Assembly (NCBI RefSeq): GCF_902833225.1
Contig: NZ_CADFEI010000014.1
Location: 159,880 to 223,879, forward strand
Direction of reading: 5' to 3'
Length of the DNA: 64,000 bases
From: Burkholderia sp. BCC1644
Lineage (GTDB): Bacteria; Pseudomonadota; Gammaproteobacteria; Burkholderiales; Burkholderiaceae
Numbering within the stretch: the first letter of the stretch is position 1; every line of letters begins with the position of its first letter. Both the position numbers and the translations under genes were made by a program. Shown here in pieces: positions 49,592 to 56,761 of the stretch. The notes under the pieces were generated by a model. The model was not told the DNA's origin, ran no database searches, and saw only the letters and a list, made by a program, of their open reading frames with translations.

Positions 49592-50964
49592 CGCACCTGC
49601 AACGCGCGATCGCGCGCTGGCGCAACGCGTCGTTGCGGCGGCGCCTGCTGACGTGGCTGTTGCCGGCCGCGTGCGTGATCGGCCTGGTCGCGAGCGCCGG
49701 CACCTACTGGGGCGCGCTGCGCGAGCTCGACGACCTGCTCGACGACCAGATGCGCAGCATGTCGAAGCAAATCGTCGTCGGCCCGAACGGCGAGCTGTCG
49801 TTCAGCGACCATGCGAACGGCAAGCACGGCTTCGAGGCGAGCGACCCCGATGCGGTGCTGCTGCAGGTGTGGCGCAACGGCACGCTGATGTATTCGACCG
49901 ACCGCGAATCGAAACTGCCGCCGCCCGAGCAGAAGGGCATCGCGAGCGTCGACGTCGGCGGCCAGCCGTGGCGCACCTATGTGACCGAACGCGGCGGCAC
50001 GACGATCCGGCTCGCGCAGGCGCGACATGCGCGCTGGGAAGCGATCGCCGGCATCGCCGTGCACCTGCTCTGGCCGGTGTTCTCGATGCTGCCGCTGCTC
50101 GCAATCGGACTGTGGTTCGGCATCGGCGCGGGGCTGCGGCCGCTGCGCACGATCGCATCGGGCCTGAAACGCAGGAATGCGAACAACCTCGAACCGGTCG
50201 ACGTCGCATCGATGCCGAACGAGGTCCGCCCGCTCGCGGAGGCGATCAACGACCTGCTCACGCGGCTCGACCGCTCGTTCACGCTGCAGCGGCACTTCAT
50301 CGCCGATGCCGCGCACGAGTTGCGCACGCCGATCATGGGGCTGTCGATCCAGTCGCAGCTGCTGCGGCGCGCGGCGACCGCGGAGGAACGCGAACATATC
50401 CTCGCGCAAATCCATGCGGGCACGACACGCCTCGGCCATCTCGCCGAGCAGTTGCTGACGCTCGCGCGCCTCGAACCCGATGCGCAGGCGGCCGCATCGG
50501 CGTCGGCGCCCGTCGATCTCGCCGCGCTGTGCCGGTCGGTGGTGTCGGACCGCGCGCGCGTCGCCGACGCGCACCGGATCGATCTCGGCGCGATCGTCGC
50601 CGCGCCCGTGATGGCGGCAGGCAACGTCGACACGCTGCGCGTGCTGCTGAACAACCTCGTCGACAATGCGATCCGCTATGCGGGCAACGGCTCGCGTGTC
50701 GACGTGTCCGCGCGCATCGACGGCACGACGCCCGTGCTCGAAGTCGCCGACGACGGCCCCGGGATTCCGGAAGCCGAACGCACGGACGTGTGGGAACGCT
50801 TCTATCGCGGCGAAGGGGCGCAAGCCGTCACGTCGTCGGGCAGCGGGCTCGGGCTGTCGATCGTCAAGCGAATCGCCGAACAGCATCGCGCGACGGTTGC
50901 GCTCGGCACTACGCAAGGCGGACGCGGGCTGACCGTCACGGTGCGGTTTCCCGCACCGGCCTGA
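49588..50964 (+). CDS. qseC: Sensor histidine kinase, QseC-like
   Basis: A 458-residue membrane kinase. The first membrane helix (about residues 20-42) and the second (about 155-182) bracket a periplasmic sensor of about 110 residues. A HAMP-like linker follows, then the dimerisation domain with phospho-His-243 (FIADAAHELRTPIMG). The ATPase domain shows N box LLNNLVDNAIRYA, DDGPGIPEAE and GSGLGLSIVKRIAEQHR. Its ATG overlaps the regulator's stop. The first of nine intergenic repeats begins 20 bases after its stop codon. Confidence 0.87.
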   Translation: MTHLQRAIARWRNASLRRRLLTWLLPAACVIGLVASAGTYWGALRELDDLLDDQMRSMSKQIVVGPNGELSFSDHANGKHGFEASDPDAVLLQVWRNGTLMYSTDRESKLPPPEQKGIASVDVGGQPWRTYVTERGGTTIRLAQARHARWEAIAGIAVHLLWPVFSMLPLLAIGLWFGIGAGLRPLRTIASGLKRRNANNLEPVDVASMPNEVRPLAEAINDLLTRLDRSFTLQRHFIADAAHELRTPIMGLSIQSQLLRRAATAEEREHILAQIHAGTTRLGHLAEQLLTLARLEPDAQAAASASAPVDLAALCRSVVSDRARVADAHRIDLGAIVAAPVMAAGNVDTLRVLLNNLVDNAIRYAGNGSRVDVSARIDGTTPVLEVADDGPGIPEAERTDVWERFYRGEGAQAVTSSGSGLGLSIVKRIAEQHRATVALGTTQGGRGLTVTVRFPAPA

Positions 50965-50983
50965 TGCACGCGTGACCGTCGGC

Positions 50984-51062
50984 TTTTCCACAGATTATGT
51001 TGGCAAGCTTGTGGACAACCTTCCGTTAACAGCACCAAGCCGTTGATCGGAAAGGGTTTGTC
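50984..51062 (+). repeat. Intergenic DnaA-box-like element, copy 1
   Basis: Most divergent copy. It has TTTCCACA, six A/T-rich bases (GATTAT), the invariant GTTGGCAAG, then TGTGGACAA, ending with CCGTTGATCGG and a TTTGTC tail. It lies between the convergent ends of qseC and the secreted-protein gene at 51145. See the finding on the nine copies for the consensus. Confidence 0.8.
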
Positions 51063-51144
51063 GGGGCTGCGCGGCAAATGCGCCAGGCGGCCGCAAACCG
51101 GTGCGCGATGCACCGCGCCCGGTCAGCCACGCACCCCGTGCTAC

Positions 51145-51651
51145 TCAATTGTCGTCAACGATCTGTTCGACCCGCAGGCCGGTCGAGGTTTCGAGAATGC
51201 TGGCGTGCTGCGTCACTCGGCAATACAGACGCCCTTTCGGGTAGTCGTCCGGCTTCGGGCGCGTGCGATCCTCGACGTGAACGACGACGGTCCCGTCGCC
51301 CGGAAAGGCACCGACATGTTCGCCCATGTAATAGAGCTGACCGTTCAACTGGTAATAGCCCTGCCCGAGGTACCAGAACGAGTCCTTGCCCGTTGCGATC
51401 GGCTTGTCGCGGAGATAGATCGCATCCCCCTTCCTGACGATCGGGAAGAACAGCAAACCGATTTGCGGCTCGATGATCGTGTAGTGATTGGCACGGATGT
51501 CGTCGATCACCTTGCCGCGGAGTTCGTCGCTCATGTGCTGGGCCTTGCCGAAATACGCGGTCCGATAGTCGGGCGGGATACACGCATGGGCGCTCGTGCC
51601 GCATACCGCCGCCAGCAACGGCACGGCGATCATCTTCCTGATCGTTCTCAC
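51145..51651 (-). CDS. Secreted hypothetical protein
   Basis: A 168-residue protein that I do not recognise. GTG 51651 is chosen since GGAGA lies seven bases upstream and it gives a proper signal peptide (RKMIAVPLLAAVCGTSAHA before CIPPDYR). The mature part has a repeated hydrophobic-aromatic pattern (YTIIEPQIGLLFFPIVRKGD, YLGQGYYQLNGQLYYMG), suggesting a small beta-rich envelope protein. Its 3' end faces qseC across repeat copy 1. Confidence 0.65.
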   Translation of the reverse strand: MRTIRKMIAVPLLAAVCGTSAHACIPPDYRTAYFGKAQHMSDELRGKVIDDIRANHYTIIEPQIGLLFFPIVRKGDAIYLRDKPIATGKDSFWYLGQGYYQLNGQLYYMGEHVGAFPGDGTVVVHVEDRTRPKPDDYPKGRLYCRVTQHASILETSTGLRVEQIVDDN

Positions 51652-51770
51652 TGATTTCTCTCCAGGTTCCTTGTTGTTGGCCGGCAATCCGTCGCAACCG
51701 ATGCTTTCGGTGCCGGATCGCGCCCCAAGTGTACCGACCCATCATCGCGCGGTGACGTTCATCCGCCAAC

Positions 51771-51808
51771 TTGACAACCAGTTGTCCATTACGTAAAGTA
51801 GTTGTCAA
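51771..51808 (+). promoter_or_regulatory. MarR promoter overlapped by inverted-repeat operator
   Basis: A -35 TTGACA (51771-51776) and -10 TAAAGT (51794-51799) are 17 bases apart, 28 bases before the MarR start. The -35 is part of TTGACAAC, which is mirrored at AGTTGTC (51780-51786) and GTTGTCAA (51801-51808). Three GTTGTC half-sites over the promoter fit autorepression by the MarR protein. Confidence 0.65.
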
Positions 51809-51827
51809 TTCATGATGCGAGTGGAAC

Positions 51828-52274
51828 ATGACGAAATCCGCGAAGTTGACCGCCGTCGCGCTGTCCGTATTCCGGTTGAACGGGCTGCTGATCGAATGGG
51901 GCAACACCTTTTCCGGGCCACATGGCCTGACCAGTGCGCGCTGGCAGGTGCTGGGCGCGATCTCGATGGCGCCGGACGCGCCGAACATCCCGCAGATTGC
52001 CGATGCGATGGGCATCACGCGGCAGGCGGTGCTGAAACAGATCAACGTGCTGACCGAAGAAGGGCTGGTCCTGTCCTTGCCCAACCCGGCACACAAGCGC
52101 TCGCCCCTTTATGCGCTGACGCCGCGCGGCGAAGCGGCCTATCAGGCCGTGGTCGAGCAGTGGCAACAGCATGTCCGCGACATTGCCGGCGAATTCAGTT
52201 CGGCCGACCTCGATGCCGCCATTCGCGTTCTGTCGGCGATGTCCAGCGCACATGGCCAGGACGGCCACGCGTAA
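51828..52274 (+). CDS. MarR-family transcriptional regulator
   Basis: A 148-residue regulator with the MarR winged helix (about residues 35-105; LTSARWQVLGAISMAPDAPN, IPQIADAMGITRQAVLKQIN, LPNPAHKRSPLYALTPRG). The family senses small phenolic or redox signals. The GTTGTC half-sites over its own promoter suggest autoregulation. It is followed after 35 bases by an antibiotic-biosynthesis-monooxygenase-like gene in the same direction, probably in one operon. Confidence 0.87.
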   Translation: MTKSAKLTAVALSVFRLNGLLIEWGNTFSGPHGLTSARWQVLGAISMAPDAPNIPQIADAMGITRQAVLKQINVLTEEGLVLSLPNPAHKRSPLYALTPRGEAAYQAVVEQWQQHVRDIAGEFSSADLDAAIRVLSAMSSAHGQDGHA

Positions 52275-52309
52275 CCCCCCGCCAGCCCGCTACCTCACCA
52301 GGAGTTCCC

Positions 52310-52678
52310 ATGCCTCACTTCAAGCCGATGGATCCGGCCTTTCCGATCCAGCAACAAATTGCGATCGACGCGGAGCCGGTCGTTCTCGTCAACCTGTTCA
52401 CGCTGGAACCTGCGGACGAAGCCGACTTTCTCGCCGTATGGAAGGACGACGCGGAATTCATGAAGCGGCAGCCGGGATTCATCTCGACCCAGCTTCATCG
52501 CGCGCTCGGCGACAGTCCGACTTACCTGAACTACGCGATCTGGGAATCGACCGAAACGTTTCGCGCGGCCTTCACGCATCCGGAATTCGTCGCCAAGCTG
52601 TCGGCCTATCCGTCGTCCGCGGTCGCCAGCCCGCACCTGTTCCAGAAAGTCGGCGTCGCCGGTATCTGCACCGCTTAA
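52310..52678 (+). CDS. Antibiotic biosynthesis monooxygenase (ABM)-domain protein
   Basis: A 122-residue ferredoxin-like ABM-fold protein. VVLVNLFTLEPADEADFLAV begins the fold, and the typical FMKRQPGFISTQLHRAL, then YLNYAIWESTETFRAAF, are present. Some members are haem- or quinol-modifying oxygenases, others only bind small ligands. CCAGGAG precedes the ATG. It shares a likely operon with the MarR regulator. Repeat copies 2 and 3 lie after its stop. Confidence 0.83.
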   Translation: MPHFKPMDPAFPIQQQIAIDAEPVVLVNLFTLEPADEADFLAVWKDDAEFMKRQPGFISTQLHRALGDSPTYLNYAIWESTETFRAAFTHPEFVAKLSAYPSSAVASPHLFQKVGVAGICTA

Positions 52679-52745
52679 GTGCGCGTGCGAAACGTGGCAG
52701 CGCGTGGCATCCACCCGTGCCGCACCGACCCATCGCGAACGCGGA

Positions 52746-52823
52746 CTTCTCCACAGAAAATGTTGGCAAGCTTGTGGATATCCTGCGCACCGCGTCGCTA
52801 AACCCTTGATCCGATGGACTTTG
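52746..52823 (+). repeat. Intergenic DnaA-box-like element, copy 2
   Basis: CTTCTCCACA, spacer GAAAAT, GTTGGCAAG, then TTGTGGATATCC, TGCGCACCG and CCTTGATCCG with a GACTTTG tail. It lies 67 bases after the ABM gene. Copies 2 and 3 are in the same gap, with no gene between 52679 and 53249. Confidence 0.85.
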
Positions 52824-52950
52824 GCACGCGTGATGCAGACGAGGTCCGGGCAGTGGCCGCCGCGCATGTCGCTACGCCCCAGTTCGCATCACGACGCCAC
52901 GGCGATGCACGCCGCGACCGCCCGATGCGTGCCGGCCGGCTGCCGCGCCA

Positions 52951-53018
52951 CTTACCCACAGATTGTGTTGGCAAGCTTGTGGATATCCTGCGCAAGCATG
53001 CGCTAACCCGTTGATCGG
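52951..53018 (+). repeat. Intergenic DnaA-box-like element, copy 3
   Basis: CTTACCCACA, spacer GATTGT, GTTGGCAAG, then TTGTGGATATCC, TGCGCAAGC, ending CCGTTGATCGG. The left box is weakened to CCCACA while the right box TGTGGATA is intact. Confidence 0.85.
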
Positions 53019-53249
53019 CCTGCCATTCATGCGTGGTGCCACCGTTTCGGCAACGCGCGGCGCAAGCGGGTGCGGAAGCAGACGACCCGGCGCTACGACA
53101 CCCTCTGCCCGCGCCTTGACGCCCCCGCACGTCACGCATCAAGATCATGCGAGCCGCACGCGGCCGCGCATCGTCGGCGTCGCGCGCCGGCCTGGCGGGC
53201 CGGCCGCTGCGCCGGCGCCGCACCACGACACATCACTCCGAGGAAGACC

Positions 53250-53450
53250 ATGGAACACTTCACCGCGTGGCAGTTGCTCGTCTCGCTCGTGCTCGTCGCC
53301 ATCGTCGTCTATCCGTACGTTCGCATCGTCCGGCGCACCGGGCATTCGGGCTGGTGGATCCTGACGATGTTCGTCCCGGTCCTGAACTTCATCATGCTGT
53401 GGGTGTTCGCGTTTGCGCGCTGGCCCACGGTCGACGATCGGCAGCGCTGA
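53250..53450 (+). CDS. Small two-helix membrane protein
   Basis: A 66-residue protein with two hydrophobic segments, LLVSLVLVAIVVYPYVRIV and WWILTMFVPVLNFIMLWVFA, joined by RRTGHSG. This pattern resembles short DUF805- or PLDc-N-like membrane peptides. CGAGGAAG precedes the ATG, which supports it. It is surrounded by repeat elements on both sides. Function unknown. Confidence 0.6.
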   Translation: MEHFTAWQLLVSLVLVAIVVYPYVRIVRRTGHSGWWILTMFVPVLNFIMLWVFAFARWPTVDDRQR

Positions 53451-53472
53451 ACATCGCGGCGACGGCCCGCGG

Positions 53473-53577
53473 GCTTGTCCACAGATTTTGTTGGCAAGCA
53501 TGTGGATAGCCTGCGCATACCGCGACCAAGCGCTTGATCCGAAAGACTTTGTCCGCGCCGCTTCGAATGCGGCACGC
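53473..53577 (+). repeat. Intergenic DnaA-box-like element, copy 4 (extended)
   Basis: GCTTGTCCACA, spacer GATTTT, GTTGGCAAG, then ATGTGGATAGCC, ending GCGCTTGATCC, GAAAGACTTTGTC and a further ~25 bases. It is about 95% identical to copy 5 over ~105 bases at a 172-base offset, suggesting a recent local duplication. Confidence 0.88.
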
Positions 53578-53644
53578 GACCGGTCAATCGCCGCTTGCGT
53601 GCCCTCCCGTGGCGTGACGAGTCGCCCGCCGCGCCGGCCCGCCC

Positions 53645-53749
53645 GCTTGTCCACAGTTTTTGTTGGCAAGCATGTGGATAGCCTGCGCATACCGCAGCCA
53701 AGCGCTTGATCCGAAAGACTTTGTCCGCGCCGCTTCAAACGCGGCACGG
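53645..53749 (+). repeat. Intergenic DnaA-box-like element, copy 5 (extended)
   Basis: GCTTGTCCACA, spacer GTTTTT, GTTGGCAAG, then ATGTGGATAGCC, with the same extended right flank as copy 4 (about five differences in 105 bases). Confidence 0.88.
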
Positions 53750-53783
53750 CGGCTCGCGCCACGACGAACGCGGCAGCACGCAG

Positions 53784-53862
53784 GCTTGTCCACAATTTTT
53801 GTTGGCAAGCATGTGGATATCCTGAGCATGCGTGACCTAAGTCGTTGATCGCACAACGTTTG
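53784..53862 (+). repeat. Intergenic DnaA-box-like element, copy 6
   Basis: GCTTGTCCACA, spacer ATTTTT, GTTGGCAAG, then ATGTGGATATCC, TGAGCATGC, ending GTCGTTGATCG and ACGTTTG. It is the last of three copies on the left side of the beta-lactamase gene, 68 bases from its stop codon. Confidence 0.85.
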
Positions 53863-53929
53863 GTCATGCGGGTCACGACTGCGGCACGGCGTGCGGGCGG
53901 ATCGCGCCGCGCACGCCGCACCGCCCGGC

Positions 53930-54877
53930 TCAGCCGAGCGCCTGCGCGACGATGCGGGCGACCGACGCGATCACATCGTCCTTCGCCCGCGCATCGGCTT
54001 GCGCCTGCGTGTAGTAGACGACCAGCACGATCGGTGCGCCCGACGCCGGCCAGATCACGCCGGCATCGTTCGTCGTCCCGTAGTCGCCGGTGCCCGTCTT
54101 GTCGCCCACCTGCCACCCGGCCGGCACGCCTGCGCGGATCCGCTTGTCGCCAACCTTGTTGCCGCGCAGCCAGGTAACGAGCTGCGCACGCTGCGCGGCC
54201 GGCAGCGCCTCGCCGAGCGTGAGCACGCGCATGCTCGCGGCCATCGCGGCAGGCGTCGTCGTGTCGCGCGGGTCGCCCGGTAGCGCGGTATTCAGTTCGG
54301 TCTCCCATCGATCGAGCCGGAACGTGTCGTCGCCGATCGAGCGCGCGAACGCGGTCACGGCGGACGGGCCGCCGATCAGCTTCATCAGCAGGTTCGCGGC
54401 CGAGTTGTCGCTGTACTGGATCGCGGCCTCGCACAGCGCGGCGACCGTCATGCCCGTGCCGACATGCTTCTCCGACACCGGCGAATAGTTGACGAGGTCG
54501 GCCTTCGTGTACGTCACGCGCTGTTGCAGCAAGCCCGGGCGATCGACGCTCTGCGCAAGCACCGCCGCGCTCAGCATCGCCTTGAACGTACTGCAGAACG
54601 GAAAGCGCTCGCCCGAGCGATGCTCGATGATCCGGCCGCTCGCGGTGTCGATCGCGCACACGCCGAGACGGCCGCCCGCGTCGCGCTCGATCTCGACAAA
54701 CGTCGCCTCGGCGGCTGCGGCGGTAGCCGAGGCCACGGCTGCAGCCGCGTCCGCCGCTGCCGGACTGGCCGCGCCCGGTGCAGCAGCCTGCCGCGACGCG
54801 CACGCGGTGACGGTGAGAACGAGCGGCGCCGTCGCGGCGGCCAGCAACAGGGTTCGACGTTTCGATGAGTAGGTCAT
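53930..54877 (-). CDS. penA: Class A beta-lactamase, PenA/PenB type, probable lipoprotein
   Basis: A 315-residue serine beta-lactamase hydrolysing penicillins and some cephalosporins. Catalytic motifs are Ser-96 and Lys-99 (FCSTFK, with the Cys before the Ser typical of carbapenem-active class A enzymes), SDN at 156-158, general-base Glu-192 (RWETELN) and KTG at 260-262. The N-terminus has a twin-arginine-like start (KRRTLLLAAATAPLVLTVTA) ending in lipobox VTAC (Cys-26), then an Ala-rich linker of about 35 residues. It is divergent from a LysR regulator across a clear LysR box. The gene is a normal part of the Burkholderia cepacia complex chromosome. Confidence 0.9.
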   Translation of the reverse strand: MTYSSKRRTLLLAAATAPLVLTVTACASRQAAAPGAASPAAADAAAAVASATAAAAEATFVEIERDAGGRLGVCAIDTASGRIIEHRSGERFPFCSTFKAMLSAAVLAQSVDRPGLLQQRVTYTKADLVNYSPVSEKHVGTGMTVAALCEAAIQYSDNSAANLLMKLIGGPSAVTAFARSIGDDTFRLDRWETELNTALPGDPRDTTTPAAMAASMRVLTLGEALPAAQRAQLVTWLRGNKVGDKRIRAGVPAGWQVGDKTGTGDYGTTNDAGVIWPASGAPIVLVVYYTQAQADARAKDDVIASVARIVAQALG

Positions 54878-54958
54878 GTCGGTTGTCTCGTGGTGGAATG
54901 GAGGCGAATCGAGGTTGAAAACGGCCGGCCGCCGAGACAGCACTATCGAGACTTTACG

Positions 54959-54975
54959 GTTGCCTGACAAGCAAC
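54959..54975. promoter_or_regulatory. LysR (AmpR/PenR) binding box
   Basis: GTTGC (54959-54963) and GCAAC (54971-54975) form a perfect dyad around CTGACAA. Inside it, T54961-N11-A54973 fits the LysR T-N11-A rule. It lies between the divergent beta-lactamase (start 54877) and regulator (start 55006), where AmpR-type regulators act. Confidence 0.6.
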
Positions 54976-55005
54976 GATAATTGAGCGCTGACAAAAGAAA
55001 TTCTT

Positions 55006-55896
55006 ATGACCAAGCTCCGCCCTCATCTTCCGCTCAATGCGTTGCGCGCGTTCGAATCGTCGGCGCGCCACCTGAACTTCACACGCGCCGGCCTTGAGCT
55101 GAGCGTGACCCAGGCCGCGGTCAGCCAGCAGGTGCGCTCGCTCGAGGAGCGGCTCGGCTGTACGCTGTTTACACGGCTGCCGCGTGGCCTCGGGCTCACC
55201 GACGAGGGCCGTGCGCTGCTGCCCGTGCTGAGCGACGCGTTCAGCCGCATCGAGACGGTGCTCAAGCAGTTCGACGGCGGGCGCTTCCGCGAGGTGCTGA
55301 CGCTCGGTGTCGTCGGCACCTTTGCCCTAGGCTGGCTAATGCCGCGGCTGAAGCAGTTCGGCGATACGCACCCGTTCGTCGAGCTGCGGCTGCGCACCAA
55401 CAACAACGTCGTCGATCTCGCCGCCGAGGGTCTCGACTTCGCGATCCGCTTCGGCGAAGGCAACTGGCCGGCGACGCGCAACGAGCGCCTGCTCGACGCA
55501 CCGCTCACCGCGCTGTGCGCGCCGGAAATCGCGCGGCGCCTCGCGCAGCCGGCCGATCTTGCGAACGAAACGCTGCTGCGCTCGTACCGCACCGACGAAT
55601 GGCACGGCTGGTTCGACGCCGCGCAGCTCGAGCCGTGGGCAGTCAACGGGCCCGTGTTCGATTCGTCGCGGCTGATGGTCGAGGCCGCGATGCAGGGTGC
55701 GGGGGTCGCGCTCGCGCCGGCCTGCATGTTCGCGCGCGAATTGCAGCTCGGCCTGCTCGCGCGGCCGCTCGACATCGACGTGCGGGCAGGCGGTTACTGG
55801 CTCACGTCGCTGAAATCGAAACCGCTGACACCCGCGATGACGCTGTTTCGCGACTGGATCGTGGCCGAAGCGGCCGGCACGACGCCGGGCGCGTAA
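55006..55896 (+). CDS. penR: LysR-family beta-lactamase regulator (AmpR/PenR-like)
   Basis: A 296-residue LysR protein of the AmpR subgroup. It begins LRPHLPLNALRAFESSARHL, with helix-turn-helix FTRAGLELSVTQAAVSQQVR and LFTRLPRGLGLTDEGRALLP; the C-terminal effector domain binds muropeptides in AmpR. Position, divergent from a class A beta-lactamase, and the T-N11-A box between them support control of that gene by cell-wall damage signals. Repeat copies 7-9 lie after its stop. Confidence 0.88.
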   Translation: MTKLRPHLPLNALRAFESSARHLNFTRAGLELSVTQAAVSQQVRSLEERLGCTLFTRLPRGLGLTDEGRALLPVLSDAFSRIETVLKQFDGGRFREVLTLGVVGTFALGWLMPRLKQFGDTHPFVELRLRTNNNVVDLAAEGLDFAIRFGEGNWPATRNERLLDAPLTALCAPEIARRLAQPADLANETLLRSYRTDEWHGWFDAAQLEPWAVNGPVFDSSRLMVEAAMQGAGVALAPACMFARELQLGLLARPLDIDVRAGGYWLTSLKSKPLTPAMTLFRDWIVAEAAGTTPGA

Positions 55897-55904
55897 CGCG
55901 GCGC

Positions 55905-55980
55905 GCTTGTCCACAGAAAGTGTTGGCAAGGATGTGGATATCCTGGGCACCCGGCACCTAAGCCCTTGATCGCGCACGAA
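55905..55980 (+). repeat. Intergenic DnaA-box-like element, copy 7
   Basis: GCTTGTCCACA, spacer GAAAGT, GTTGGCAAG, then GATGTGGATATCC, TGGGCACCC, CCTAAGCCCTTGATC. It begins 8 bases after the regulator's stop codon. Confidence 0.85.
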
Positions 55981-56081
55981 TTTACTTTCCGACACACACA
56001 TCGGGCAGCCTTTGTGCACGGGCTTCGCACGCCTGTCGCATTCGGGCCCGATACTCAACCAATGCGACGCAATCGATTGCG

Positions 56082-56150
56082 AGTTGTCCACAGAATATGT
56101 TGGCAAGCCTGTGGATATCCATCAGAACCGGCGCGTAACATATTGATACA
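56082..56150 (+). repeat. Intergenic DnaA-box-like element, copy 8
   Basis: AGTTGTCCACA, spacer GAATAT, GTTGGCAAG, then CCTGTGGATATCC, ending in TAACATATTGATA. The right half has drifted most, while boxes and central GTTGGCAAG are kept. Confidence 0.83.
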
Positions 56151-56268
56151 CAAGGGGATTCAATATCCGGACCTTGACCGGTCAATGGTGTGGCACCGGA
56201 ACGGCATTCGCACCGCACGCCGGACAACCTCCAGGCACGCGCCGCGCGCGTGATCGAGGGCCGGCCGG

Positions 56269-56347
56269 TTCCCCACAGATTGTGTTGGCAAGCTTGTGGA
56301 TATCCTGCGCACCGGCCACCTAACTCATTGAGCACACGGGGTTTTGT
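56269..56347 (+). repeat. Intergenic DnaA-box-like element, copy 9
   Basis: CCCCACA, spacer GATTGT, GTTGGCAAG, then TTGTGGATATCC, TGCGCACCG and CCTAACTCATTGAGC, with a GGGGTTTTGTG tail. It is the last copy seen, 67 bases from the stop of the convergent small gene. Confidence 0.83.
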
Positions 56348-56413
56348 GCTTCTTCTGCAGAATCGGGCAGCGCCGGCGCAGCCCGTGCGGCCGGCGCCGG
56401 CGCGAGCCGTGCC

Positions 56414-56665
56414 TCAATGGCGGTCGAGCCCGCCGCGCAGTTCGCTGGCCTTGTCGCGCAGCGCTTCGTAACCCGAGCGCGCATGCTCGGGCAGGTCGGG
56501 ATCGCCGATCAGTGCGCCGAGCGTTTCGATCAGGCTGAACAAAATGCCCTTCGCCGCGCCGACCGCGATGCTCTGCGATTCGATCGACTTGTGCAGGTGG
56601 TCGACCGCCGCTTCCAGATTCTCGAGCTTGTGCTCGCCGTCGTCGGGCCGGTTGTCGGTCGTCAT
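56414..56665 (-). CDS. Small alpha-helical hypothetical protein
   Basis: An 83-residue acidic protein, mostly helical (HKLENLEAAVDHLHKSIESQ, GILFSLIETLGALIG, EHARSGYEALRDKASEL). It resembles short proteins of unknown role found widely in Burkholderia. There is no membrane segment or known motif. CGGAGG lies seven bases before the ATG. Convergent with the repeat-containing gap after penR. Confidence 0.6.
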   Translation of the reverse strand: MTTDNRPDDGEHKLENLEAAVDHLHKSIESQSIAVGAAKGILFSLIETLGALIGDPDLPEHARSGYEALRDKASELRGGLDRH

Positions 56666-56761
56666 CGTCTACCTCCGCCATCGTTCAAGGGTCATGTCAC
56701 GATTCTATGCCGCTGCGCGCGAACGTGGCGCGACATCGCGCAACGTTCGCGCAGCACGGCG

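Noticed and set aside
53145..54803. Minus-strand open frame through the repeats and beta-lactamase
   Set aside because: It is a different frame from the beta-lactamase, and its repeated peptide-like pieces (such as GYPHACQQKLWTS) are simply translations of the intergenic elements.
50984..56347. The repeats as a CRISPR array
   Set aside because: Spacing between copies is irregular (tens to thousands of bases, with genes in between), copies are too long and divergent, and no cas genes are present.
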